Below, piece by piece: positions 1 through 6,044 of a stretch of DNA of 17,630 nucleotides (position 1 is the first letter of the stretch; each line of letters starts with the position of its first letter). The stretch spans positions 1-17,630 of the forward strand of contig JAEWRS010000501.1 of NCBI GenBank assembly GCA_023398855.1. The letters are read 5' to 3'. A program made the position numbers and the translations under genes. Under the pieces are notes generated by a model. The model was not told the origin of the DNA. It searched no databases and saw nothing but the letters and a program-made list of their open reading frames with translations. This DNA comes from Bacillota bacterium. Lineage in GTDB: Bacteria; Bacillota; Clostridia; Lachnospirales; Lachnospiraceae.

Positions 1-1
1 T

Positions 2-676
2 TCCTATCCTGGAAGGGGGATAATTATTGGAAAAACCCCAGATGGAAGGAAGGCAGTAGCTGCTTATTTTATCATGGGAAGAAGTGTGAACAGCCGTAAC
101 CGCGTATTTGTGGAAGATGGGGAGGGAATCCGTACCCAGGCTTACGATCCTTCAAAATTATCAGATCCCAGTCTGATTATTTACGCTCCAGTGCGTGTAC
201 TGGGCAACAAAACCATTGTAACAAACGGAGATCAGACGGATACCATCTATCAGGGAATGGATATTCAGCTCACATTTGAGCAGTCTCTTCGCAGCAGGGA
301 ATTTGAACCGGACAGCCCCAATTATACACCCCGAATTTCCGGTATCATGCATGTAGAAGATGGGAGATTTAACTATGCCATGTCTATATTAAAGAGTAAT
401 AACGGGGATCCGTCCTCCTGCAACCGCTTTACCTTTGCCTATGAGAATCCTGTGCCTGGAGAAGCTCATTTTATCCATACCTACATGCATGACGGCAATC
501 CTCTGCCAAGCTTTGAAGGGGAGCCAAAACTGGTGGAAGTCTCAGCTGATCCGGATGAGTTTACTTCCCTGATCTGGGAAAGCCTGAATGAAGAGAACAA
601 GGTATCGCTGTTTGTACGTTATATTGATCTTGAAACAGGTGCCTTTGAGACCCGTATAATAAATAAGAATGAATAG
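2..676 (+). CDS. IMP cyclohydrolase, PurO-type (5' end outside window)
   Basis: Ring-closing last step of purine synthesis, FAICAR to IMP, in the cytosol. The frame is open from the first bases of the window (SYPGRGIIIGKTPDG, then AYFIMGRSVNSRNRVF), so the first internal ATG at 74 is not the start. About 224 residues are visible, and from the family pattern I infer that only about ten are missing. The PGRGIIIGK and MGRSxNSRNR stretches are what I recognise from the bacterial IMP cyclohydrolase family related to archaeal PurO (Pfam IMP_cyclohyd), which is unrelated to the MGS-like cyclohydrolase domain of ordinary PurH. The formyltransferase gene follows 14 nt downstream, so the two probably share a transcript and together replace bifunctional PurH. 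Family assignment is from memory of the motif pattern, but the neighbour supports it strongly. Confidence 0.85.
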   Translation, partial: SYPGRGIIIGKTPDGRKAVAAYFIMGRSVNSRNRVFVEDGEGIRTQAYDPSKLSDPSLIIYAPVRVLGNKTIVTNGDQTDTIYQGMDIQLTFEQSLRSREFEPDSPNYTPRISGIMHVEDGRFNYAMSILKSNNGDPSSCNRFTFAYENPVPGEAHFIHTYMHDGNPLPSFEGEPKLVEVSADPDEFTSLIWESLNEENKVSLFVRYIDLETGAFETRIINKNE

Positions 677-690
677 CAGGAGTACAAAAG

Positions 691-1869
691 ATGAATGAAT
701 TAGAGCTGAAATATGGGTGTAATCCCAATCAAAAACCATCAAAAATCTATATGGCAGACGGATCAGATCTTCCTATAACCGTATTGAGCGGAAAACCCGG
801 TTATATTAATTTTCTGGACGCGTTTAACGGCTGGCAGCTGGTAAAAGAATTAAAGGAGGCCACTGGATTACCTGCGGCAGCCTCCTTCAAACACGTTTCT
901 CCAGCTGGTGTGGCAGTTGGACTTCCCTTAAGTCCGGTTTTGAAAAAGATCTACTGGGTTGAAGATATGGGTGAACTTTCCCCTCTTGCCTGCGCTTATG
1001 CCAGAGCCAGAGGCGCAGACCGCATGTCTTCCTTTGGTGATTATATTTCCTTATCGGATATTTGTGTTGAAGATACAGCGAAAATCATTAAGAGAGAGGT
1101 TTCGGATGGTGTGATTGCACCTGGCTATACCCCGGAAGCCTTGGACATATTAAAGTCTAAGAAAAATGGTAATTATAATGTGATTTTAATTGATCCGAAA
1201 TATACTCCAGAGCCCCTTGAGAAAAAACAGGTTTACGGAGTTACGTTTGAGCAGGGAAGAAATGAAATTAAAATTGATCGAGAAGTGCTGGAAAACAGAG
1301 TAACTGAGAACAAGGAGATTCCTGAAGCTGCTGAAATTGATTTAATCATTTCTTTAATTACCTTAAAATATACCCAGTCTAATTCCGTCTGCTATACAAA
1401 GAATGGACAGGCGATTGGAATCGGAGCCGGACAGCAATCCCGTGTTCATTGTACCAGACTGGCAGGAAGCAAGGCGGACAACTGGTATTTAAGACAGGCA
1501 CAAAAGGTGCTGGAACTTCCATTCCTAGATGACATCCGCAGAGCTGACAGGGATAATGCCATAGATGTATATATTGGTGAAGATGATATGGATGTTTTGG
1601 CAGATGGCAGATGGGAGCAGGTATTTAAGGAGAAGCCTCCGGTATTCTCAAGAGAAGAAAAAAGGCAGTGGCTTGATCAGCTTTCTGATGTATCTCTTGG
1701 TTCTGATGCGTTTTTCCCATTTGGAGATAACATCGACCGTGCATATAAAAGCGGCGTAAAATATGTTGTTCAGCCAGGAGGTTCTGTGAGAGACGATCAG
1801 GTGATTGAGACTTGTAACAAATATGGTATGGTAATGGCATTTAATGGAATCCGCCTGTTCCACCATTAA
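691..1869 (+). CDS. purH: AICAR formyltransferase (stand-alone PurH transformylase domain)
   Basis: Transfers a formyl group from 10-formyl-THF to AICAR, giving FAICAR. The protein is 392 aa, against roughly 510-530 for bifunctional PurH, and lacks the N-terminal MGS-like cyclohydrolase domain. It opens directly with KYGCNPNQKP (family RYGxNPHQ). The catalytic Lys-His pair is K67-H68 in SFKHVSPAG, and the LKYTQSNSVCYTKNGQAIGIGAGQQSR block near residues 226-251 is the second hallmark. The C-terminus has the usual DAFFPFGDNID and VVQPGGSVRDDQVI stretches. The ATG at 691 is preceded by an AGGAG ribosome site. It is the second gene after the PurO-type cyclohydrolase and is followed by a terminator, so it ends the operon. 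Identification is strong; only the symbol is a convention, as this is a half-length PurH. Confidence 0.93.
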   Translation: MNELELKYGCNPNQKPSKIYMADGSDLPITVLSGKPGYINFLDAFNGWQLVKELKEATGLPAAASFKHVSPAGVAVGLPLSPVLKKIYWVEDMGELSPLACAYARARGADRMSSFGDYISLSDICVEDTAKIIKREVSDGVIAPGYTPEALDILKSKKNGNYNVILIDPKYTPEPLEKKQVYGVTFEQGRNEIKIDREVLENRVTENKEIPEAAEIDLIISLITLKYTQSNSVCYTKNGQAIGIGAGQQSRVHCTRLAGSKADNWYLRQAQKVLELPFLDDIRRADRDNAIDVYIGEDDMDVLADGRWEQVFKEKPPVFSREEKRQWLDQLSDVSLGSDAFFPFGDNIDRAYKSGVKYVVQPGGSVRDDQVIETCNKYGMVMAFNGIRLFHH

Positions 1870-1887
1870 TAAAATATGACATGTAAG

Positions 1888-1915
1888 GGATCGGACTGTT
1901 GTCCGGTCCTTTTTT
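1888..1915 (+). terminator. Rho-independent terminator of the purine operon
   Basis: GGATCGGAC (1888-1896) pairs with GTCCGGTCC (1901-1909) with one G-T wobble and a TGTT loop, followed by a run of six T at 1910-1915. It starts 18 nt after the purH stop codon. Confidence 0.92.
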
Positions 1916-1923
1916 ATGGAAAT

Positions 1924-1952
1924 TACTTTACATAAAAATATTATGTAAAGTA
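1924..1952. repeat. Perfect 12-bp inverted repeat upstream of sigK
   Basis: TACTTTACATAA (1924-1935) and TTATGTAAAGTA (1941-1952) are exact reverse complements with a 5-nt AAATA centre. The arms are AT-rich and no T-run follows, so it is a poor terminator. It sits about 50 bp upstream of the sigK promoter -35 region and could be an operator for a dimeric regulator. The protein is unknown. Confidence 0.6.
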
Positions 1953-2005
1953 GCAGAGAAAATTTTGTAAATAAATAAGTACCAGCTAATATTTTTTGTA
2001 AAAGC

Positions 2006-2033
2006 ACTATAAAGATAAGGGCGGCATAAAATA
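2006..2033 (+). promoter_or_regulatory. Candidate mother-cell (SigK/SigE-type) promoter of sigK
   Basis: CATAAAATA at 2025-2033 fits the SigK -10 pattern CATAnnnTA exactly, and AC at 2006-2007 lies 17 nt upstream, where the SigK -35 (mACm) should be. The expected start point is near 2040, giving a leader of about 20 nt before the TTG start at 2062. SigE and SigK -10 elements overlap, so first transcription by SigE followed by SigK autoregulation, as in Bacillus subtilis, is the natural reading. This is motif matching only. Confidence 0.5.
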
Positions 2034-2061
2034 GGAGTAAGTAAGTTTAAGGTGGCTTTCT

Positions 2062-2343
2062 TTGAAAACTTTTCCCAAACCTTTAACTGCGCGAGAGGAA
2101 CGAGAGTGTCTGGAACGATACCAGGAAGGGGATCAGGAGGCGAGAGCCACACTCATCGAGCGTAATATGCGTCTTGTGGCCCATGTTGCAAAAAAGTATC
2201 AGAATACAGACTATGATATGGAAGATCTCCTATCCGTGGGAACCATCGGGTTAATCAAAGCTGTTAATACCTTTCATCCGGACAGAGGATCAAGGCTGGC
2301 CACTTATGCGGCGAAATGTGTGGAGAATGATATCCTATCATAA
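2062..2343 (+). CDS. sigK: Sporulation sigma factor SigK, 5' half (interrupted by skin element)
   Basis: N-terminal half of the late mother-cell sigma factor, the counterpart of B. subtilis spoIVCB. It reads MKTFPKPLT..LERNMRLVAHVAKKYQNT, then the core-binding stretch MEDLLSVGTIGLIKAVNTF, then LATYAAKCVEN. Four codons after VEN it runs into TAA. The break is in region 2.4, the same place as in B. subtilis. The start is TTG at 2062 with AAGGTGG at 2049-2055. An in-frame stop at 2038-2040 and no start codon between show there is no room for the ~20-residue pro-sequence of B. subtilis pro-SigK. This resembles Clostridioides difficile SigK, which also lacks it. Alone this fragment lacks regions 3 and 4 and should be inactive. 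It is completed by 9364-9732 after excision of the element, giving 210 aa. It is a programmed interruption, not a decayed pseudogene. Confidence 0.93.
   Translation: MKTFPKPLTAREERECLERYQEGDQEARATLIERNMRLVAHVAKKYQNTDYDMEDLLSVGTIGLIKAVNTFHPDRGSRLATYAAKCVENDILS
2326..2336 (+). other. Left attachment site of the skin element
   Basis: The core AATGATATCCT at 2326-2336 matches AATGAGATCCT at 9364-9374 in 10 of 11 positions. Exchange inside AATGA gives codons AAT GAG ATC CTT and restores the SigK consensus ENEIL. Exchange to the right of the T/G mismatch would give ENDIL, also in frame. The conserved E favours exchange within AATGA. Confidence 0.85.
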
Positions 2344-2364
2344 CGGCTTCTGAAATTCGTTATG
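2339..2364. repeat. 7-bp inverted repeat just inside the left att core
   Basis: CATAACG (2339-2345) and CGTTATG (2358-2364) are exact reverse complements, starting 8 bp right of the AATGA core. It may be part of the recombinase binding site, but the arms are short enough for chance. Confidence 0.3.
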
Positions 2365-2433
2365 CCGCTTTCTGTATTGAGCAGGTGCAATCCCATTTTT
2401 TAAAAAAACCTTTGAAAAATAATTGCTGTACTC

Positions 2434-2461
2434 TTGTAATAGATTACTCAGTTGTTATAAT
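2434..2461 (+). promoter_or_regulatory. Sigma-A-type promoter for the GH27 gene
   Basis: TTGTAA (2434-2439), a 16-nt spacer and a perfect TATAAT (2456-2461) precede the GH27 ATG at 2504. The gene can therefore be expressed in vegetative cells independently of sigK transcription. Confidence 0.6.
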
Positions 2462-2503
2462 GATATCAGATTTATCAATAATTTACCAGGAAAGGATATG
2501 TAT

Positions 2504-3796
2504 ATGAGCAGAAATTTATCATCAGAAAAACCTCCCATGGGATGGAACAGCTATGACTATTATGATACGGCAGTAACAGAACGTGAGGTCAGGGCTAATG
2601 CTGAATATATGTCACAGAATTTAAAAGAATATGGCTGGAAATATATCGTGGTTGACATACAGTGGTATGCCCATAATGCTGGAACAAAGCGGGAACAGTG
2701 CCAGTATATCCCCTTTGGGAAGGTTGAGATTGATGATTATTCCAGACTCTGGCCGTGTCCCTGCCGTTTCCCTTCTTCAGCGGGAGGTCAGGGTTTTAAA
2801 CCACTGGCTGATTATATCCATGGACTGGGCTTAAAATTTGGAATTCACATCATGAGGGGAATTCCCCGTATAGCAGCACATAACTGTATGAAAATAATGA
2901 ATACAGATATAACAGCAGACAGGATTTCAGATCCTTATTCCATCTGCTCCTGGAATCCGGATATGTATGGAGTAATTCCCCAGGCTGAGGGGGCACAGGC
3001 ATATTATGATTCTATTTTTCAGCTTTATGCGCAGTGGGGAGTGGATTTCATCAAGTGCGATGATATCTGCCGTATGGATGCAGCGTCTGCAAAAGAAGAG
3101 ATACGTATGCTTCATGATGCAATCAAAAACAGCGGGAGGCAGATGGTACTCAGCCTGTCACCAGGACCTGCCCGCCTTGATGAGGCATGGCATTATGAAA
3201 CCTACGCCAATATGTGGCGGATTACCGATGATTTCTGGGATGACTGGAATCTGTTAAAACAAATGTTTGTTCGCTGTGAACATTGGCAGAATCATGTGAG
3301 TGAAGGAAACTATCCGGATTGTGATATGCTTCCGGTAGGTATGTTGGGAAAAGGCTTTGGTGATGAGAGAATGACCCGGTTTACAAAGGAGGAGCAGGTT
3401 ACAATGATGACTCTGTGGTGTATATTCCGGTCTCCGCTGATGATTGGCGCTGAATTGACTCTGATGGATAAATGGACGAAGGAGCTGCTTACAAATACGG
3501 AAGTTTTAGCACTTCTCAGTGACAAATGCAAAGCATCACAGCTTGCGCGCAATGCGGATCGGTGTATCTGGCACAGCAGCAATAGGGAAAATGGTTTTAA
3601 CTATCTGGCTGTATTCAATCTTTCCGGGGAGGAAAGTGAGATTGCCATCCCGCCCTGTCTTTTAAATATAGAAGACTTTAAAGATATCTTCTTTAAAGAA
3701 CTTTGGACAGGAGAAACATTTACTTGTACAACAAAGGATCTGGTATTAAAGGTACCTGGTCACGGAGCAAAACTTTGCCGGTTCCAGGGAACCTGA
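2504..3796 (+). CDS. GH27 family glycosidase, likely alpha-galactosidase
   Basis: Retaining alpha-glycosidase of the clan-D TIM-barrel type, predicted to release terminal alpha-galactose or a related alpha-linked sugar. At 430 aa from ATG 2504 it shows PPMGWNSYDYYD (10-21), YIVVDIQWY (48-55), LKFGIHIMRG (110-119), the nucleophile motif DFIKCDD with D186, and WRITDDFWDDW with the probable acid/base D243. The KCDD form replaces the usual KYDNC, so substrates other than plain alpha-galactosides (for example alpha-GalNAc or beta-L-arabinopyranoside, also in GH27) cannot be excluded. I chose ATG 2504 because AGGAAAGG (2488-2495) is 8 nt upstream; an ATG at 2498 and a longer frame from 2423 are less well placed. 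There is no signal peptide, so it acts in the cytosol on imported sugars. It has its own promoter and terminator inside the skin element, and no transporter is adjacent. Confidence 0.88.
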   Translation: MSRNLSSEKPPMGWNSYDYYDTAVTEREVRANAEYMSQNLKEYGWKYIVVDIQWYAHNAGTKREQCQYIPFGKVEIDDYSRLWPCPCRFPSSAGGQGFKPLADYIHGLGLKFGIHIMRGIPRIAAHNCMKIMNTDITADRISDPYSICSWNPDMYGVIPQAEGAQAYYDSIFQLYAQWGVDFIKCDDICRMDAASAKEEIRMLHDAIKNSGRQMVLSLSPGPARLDEAWHYETYANMWRITDDFWDDWNLLKQMFVRCEHWQNHVSEGNYPDCDMLPVGMLGKGFGDERMTRFTKEEQVTMMTLWCIFRSPLMIGAELTLMDKWTKELLTNTEVLALLSDKCKASQLARNADRCIWHSSNRENGFNYLAVFNLSGEESEIAIPPCLLNIEDFKDIFFKELWTGETFTCTTKDLVLKVPGHGAKLCRFQGT

Positions 3797-3800
3797 CTTT

Positions 3801-3837
3801 AAAAGACATGGGAGTGCGAATATTCCTATGTCTTTTT
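3801..3837 (+). terminator. Terminator after the GH27 gene
   Basis: AAAAGACATGGGA (3801-3813) pairs with TCCTATGTCTTTT (3824-3836) with a single G-T wobble and a 10-nt loop; the 3' arm runs into T-rich sequence. It separates the GH27 gene from the hydrogenase operon. Confidence 0.8.
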
Positions 3838-3846
3838 CATATACAT
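3818..3846 (+). promoter_or_regulatory. Weak candidate SigE-like promoter before the hydrogenase operon
   Basis: GAATATT (3818-3824) fits the SigE -35 pattern KMATATT. Thirteen nt later CATATACA (3838-3845) fits CATACAnT only partly. It overlaps the GH27 terminator and leaves a very short leader before the ribosome site at 3860-3866. No better sigma-A promoter is visible in this gap, so the operon may instead depend on read-through. Confidence 0.2.
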
Positions 3847-3873
3847 AAAAAAATAAGACAGGGGGGCTGAAAA

Positions 3874-4335
3874 ACGAAACTGATCGCTGTTGGCAGCCGG
3901 CTGATGAAGGATGACGGGATTGGGCTTGTCGTTGCACAAGAGCTGGAAAAACGGTTCCATGATACAGAACTGGAAATAATCTATGGAGAAACGGACAGTG
4001 AGGGGTGTTTTTATTCTCTGAATCCCGATGATTTTGTACTGGTTTTAGATGCCATGACATCCGGTGAACGGCCGGGTACTGTAAAAATATTTTCGTTAAA
4101 TGAGCTTATGGATCAGAGATCGGATCTGTCCATGCAGCACGATATGAGTTTTCTGGATCTGATAAAACTTTACAGGTGTTCCGTAAGAGGATACTTAATT
4201 GGGATTGAGGCTTCCCAGATTGTCCCAGGCCTTGAGCTAAGTCCTGCACTTTACAGGAAGCTTACGGAAATTTGCAGAGAAACAGAAGATATAATAAAAG
4301 GTTTTCTGGCAAAAGAAGCAAAGCGGAAAATTTAA
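3874..4335 (+). CDS. [NiFe]-hydrogenase maturation protease (HyaD/HybD/HycI family)
   Basis: Endopeptidase that removes the C-terminal peptide of the hydrogenase large subunit once nickel is inserted. The sequence shows KLIAVGSRLMKDDGIGLVVAQELEKR (family GxGNxLxxDDGxG, whose Asp/Glu binds Ni), DDFVLVLDAMTSGERPGTV, SMQHDMSFLDLI and LIGIEASQIVPGLELSP, all in family order. The first ATG in frame (3904) would delete the beta-1 strand and glycine-rich start. The in-frame stop is at 3868-3870, and the codon aligned with the expected Met is ACG at 3874, seven nt after AGGGGGG (3860-3866). I therefore give 3874 as the probable start (153 aa) through a non-canonical ACG. CTG at 3880 is another option, and a start-codon mutation or sequence error is possible. 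It lies first in the operon with its presumed substrate (6045-7421). Confidence 0.85.
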   Translation, partial: TKLIAVGSRLMKDDGIGLVVAQELEKRFHDTELEIIYGETDSEGCFYSLNPDDFVLVLDAMTSGERPGTVKIFSLNELMDQRSDLSMQHDMSFLDLIKLYRCSVRGYLIGIEASQIVPGLELSPALYRKLTEICRETEDIIKGFLAKEAKRKI

Positions 4336-4360
4336 GAAATCGCCTTCTTGTACAAAAATC

Positions 4361-4492
4361 ATGGAAATCAGGCTTAAAAGTCAGGCCTGCACATATATTC
4401 TAACAGATAAGCGTCAACTGATCATAGTAATTTATCCTTTAACCAGACAGAGTGATGATGATTTGGCGTCCCTTCAGAGATTTGACAAATAA
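4361..4492 (+). CDS. Possible small protein of 43 aa, unknown function
   Basis: An open frame from ATG 4361 to TAA 4490-4492 fills most of the 187-nt gap between the maturation protease and the cytochrome-b5 gene. The product starts MEIRLKSQACTYILTDKRQL, continues IIVIYPLTRQSDDDLASLQ and ends RFDK. It has a plausible beta-strand (QLIIVIY) and an acidic helix, with a balanced residue mix and no low complexity. Against it: no Shine-Dalgarno sequence is visible before the ATG, and I recognise no family. The same frame is open upstream into the protease gene, so the start is uncertain. If real, it would be co-transcribed with the hydrogenase genes. Confidence 0.35.
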   Translation: MEIRLKSQACTYILTDKRQLIIVIYPLTRQSDDDLASLQRFDK

Positions 4493-4522
4493 GATACGTA
4501 AAAACGGTAAGGAGGTTTAGTT

Positions 4523-5140
4523 ATGGATTTGGATTTGCTGATGACATATCTTGGGAGCAGTTTAAAGAGATTAAATACTGATGTGGAGAAACTTCGCTCC
4601 AATCAATACAACAGCGATGATGTACTGGATCACTTAAGCAGTGAATTAATAATGCTGCAGAATCATGTCTATTATTTCGGACAGATTCAGGAGAAAGGAT
4701 TATTTGCCAGTCAGATGAATGATCAGACAAGTGGTATGACAGGAGGGATGGGTCCGACAGGAGACCAGATGGGTCCAACCGGTGTGCCAATGGGACCAAC
4801 AGATGCAGGTCCAACGGGAGGTCCAACAGGTGTAGGCCCAACCGGCGGTGAAACAGGAGGAGAGCAGCCTGGAGAAAGCCCGGAGCCAGAACCCCTGACC
4901 TATTTTACACTGGAGCAGCTGTCCCAATATGATGGGAGAAACGGTGCTCCCGCTTATGTTGCAGTCAATGGAGTGGTCTATAATTTAACCAATAACCGGT
5001 TATGGTCAGGAGGAAATCATTTCTGGGGACTGTCTGCAGGAAGGGATTTAAGCATAGAATTTGCATCTTGCCATCCGGGAGCAATGGTTTTAAGTGTGCT
5101 GCCGGTTGTAGGGTTCATGATTCAGGAGCAGGGGGAGTGA
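4523..5140 (+). CDS. Collagen-like GPTG protein with C-terminal cytochrome-b5-like domain
   Basis: 205 aa in three parts. Residues 1-65 are a helical N-terminus (DLLMTYLGSSLKRLNTDVEKL). Residues 72-113 are a Gly-Pro-Thr-Gly collagen-like linker (six GPT triplets) followed by an acidic Pro/Glu hinge. Residues 126-202 fit the cytochrome b5-like heme/steroid-binding fold: YFTLEQLSQYDGRNGAPAYV, AVNGVVYNLT, then WSGGNHFWGLSAGRDL and FASCHPG. H166 and H184 are the candidate axial heme ligands. There is no signal peptide or clear membrane helix, so it is probably cytosolic. ATG 4523 follows AAGGAGG. It ends 6 nt before the hydrogenase small subunit start, so co-translation and a role as redox partner of the hydrogenase are reasonable inferences. 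Heme binding itself is unproven, and some b5-like domains bind other ligands. Confidence 0.8.
   Translation: MDLDLLMTYLGSSLKRLNTDVEKLRSNQYNSDDVLDHLSSELIMLQNHVYYFGQIQEKGLFASQMNDQTSGMTGGMGPTGDQMGPTGVPMGPTDAGPTGGPTGVGPTGGETGGEQPGESPEPEPLTYFTLEQLSQYDGRNGAPAYVAVNGVVYNLTNNRLWSGGNHFWGLSAGRDLSIEFASCHPGAMVLSVLPVVGFMIQEQGE
4740..4860 (+). repeat. DNA tandem repeats coding the GPTG collagen-like linker
   Basis: Imperfect repetition of GGTCCGACAGG / GGTCCAACCGG / GGTCCAACAGG units encodes Gly-Pro-Thr-Gly blocks. Synonymous changes among units suggest an older repeat, though copy number may still vary between strains. Confidence 0.75.
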
Positions 5141-5146
5141 TAATTA

Positions 5147-6043
5147 TTGAAGGGAGAACATGCATCATGTCCTTTTCAGGAGTTTAAATTAAAGGAAACC
5201 ACACATCTGGTATCCAGGGCAATGGAGGAAATCGGAAGCCGGAAGCTGACAAAGCCCAATCTGGTATGGCTGGAGCTTAATGGATGCACGGGAAATACGA
5301 TTTCCCTCCTTGATGGTCAGAATCCGGATTTCCAGTATCTTATGACACAGATGACAAACTTTATTTACAGTAACAGTTTGATTGCATCTGAGGGCTCAGA
5401 AGCAATGGATCAGCTGTTCGATATGATTGGGAATGAGTACATACTGGCAGTAGAGGGAGCTGTTTCCAGAAGGGACAATGGGCTGTATCATATTATTGGA
5501 CGCCACGAGGGGAAAGAAGTAACAGGTCTGGAAGCTGCAATCAGGCTGGGGGAACATGCCTCCCATATCATTGCAGTTGGAGACTGTGCATCTTATGGCG
5601 GGGTATCAGCGGCAAGACCGAATCCGTCAGACTGCACTGGAATTTCAGATGTTGTGGACCGGAAAGTGATTAAGCTGACGGGTTGTCCCTGTCATCCGGA
5701 CTGGCTAATGGGAACAGTGGCATATTTAATTCTTTACGGGGAACCGCCTCTGGATGATATGGACCGGCCTTTGATGTTTTATGGTATTACAATTCATGAT
5801 CGCTGCCCCAGAAGATCTTATTTTGATGATGGCATTTTTGCGACAAAGCTGGGAGAAGAGACTTGTATGTTCATGCTGGGGTGCAGGGGGCCTGTGACCC
5901 AGACGGACTGCCCGATTCGCAAATGGAACGGGCACGTAAACTGGCCGGTAGGAGATGACACTCCCTGCATTGGATGTGCTCAGTTTGGATTTCCGGATGC
6001 CATGGAGCCCTTTATCACTTATGATACAATGAGGGAGGAATAA
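5147..6043 (+). CDS. [NiFe]-hydrogenase small subunit
   Basis: Electron-transfer subunit carrying the Fe-S relay of a group 1-like [NiFe] hydrogenase. 298 aa from TTG 5147, with GGGGGAG at 5131-5137; ATGs at 5160 and 5167 are out of frame. There is no Tat signal, so the enzyme stays in the cytosol. The distal cluster set is H217, C220, C240, C246. The medial [3Fe-4S] set is C255 (DCPIRKWN), C274 and C277 (PCIGC). The proximal cluster has C47, C147 (GDCASYGG) and C180 (GCP). Position 50, where CxxC is expected, is Asn (NGCTGNT), and an extra Cys occurs at 182 (GCPCHPDW), so a rearranged fourth ligand is possible. Positions equivalent to the two extra Cys of oxygen-tolerant enzymes are Gly (49, 152). 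The gene sits one nt before the large subunit. Confidence 0.93.
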   Translation: MKGEHASCPFQEFKLKETTHLVSRAMEEIGSRKLTKPNLVWLELNGCTGNTISLLDGQNPDFQYLMTQMTNFIYSNSLIASEGSEAMDQLFDMIGNEYILAVEGAVSRRDNGLYHIIGRHEGKEVTGLEAAIRLGEHASHIIAVGDCASYGGVSAARPNPSDCTGISDVVDRKVIKLTGCPCHPDWLMGTVAYLILYGEPPLDDMDRPLMFYGITIHDRCPRRSYFDDGIFATKLGEETCMFMLGCRGPVTQTDCPIRKWNGHVNWPVGDDTPCIGCAQFGFPDAMEPFITYDTMREE

Positions 6044-6044
6044 T

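Noticed and set aside
1648..2007. 119-aa minus-strand frame across the purH end
   Set aside because: Antisense to conserved purH sequence and to its terminator; low-complexity translation.
4482..4487. TTGACA as a promoter -35 before the cytochrome-b5 gene
   Set aside because: The ribosome site begins about 23 nt later, leaving no room for a -10 and leader.
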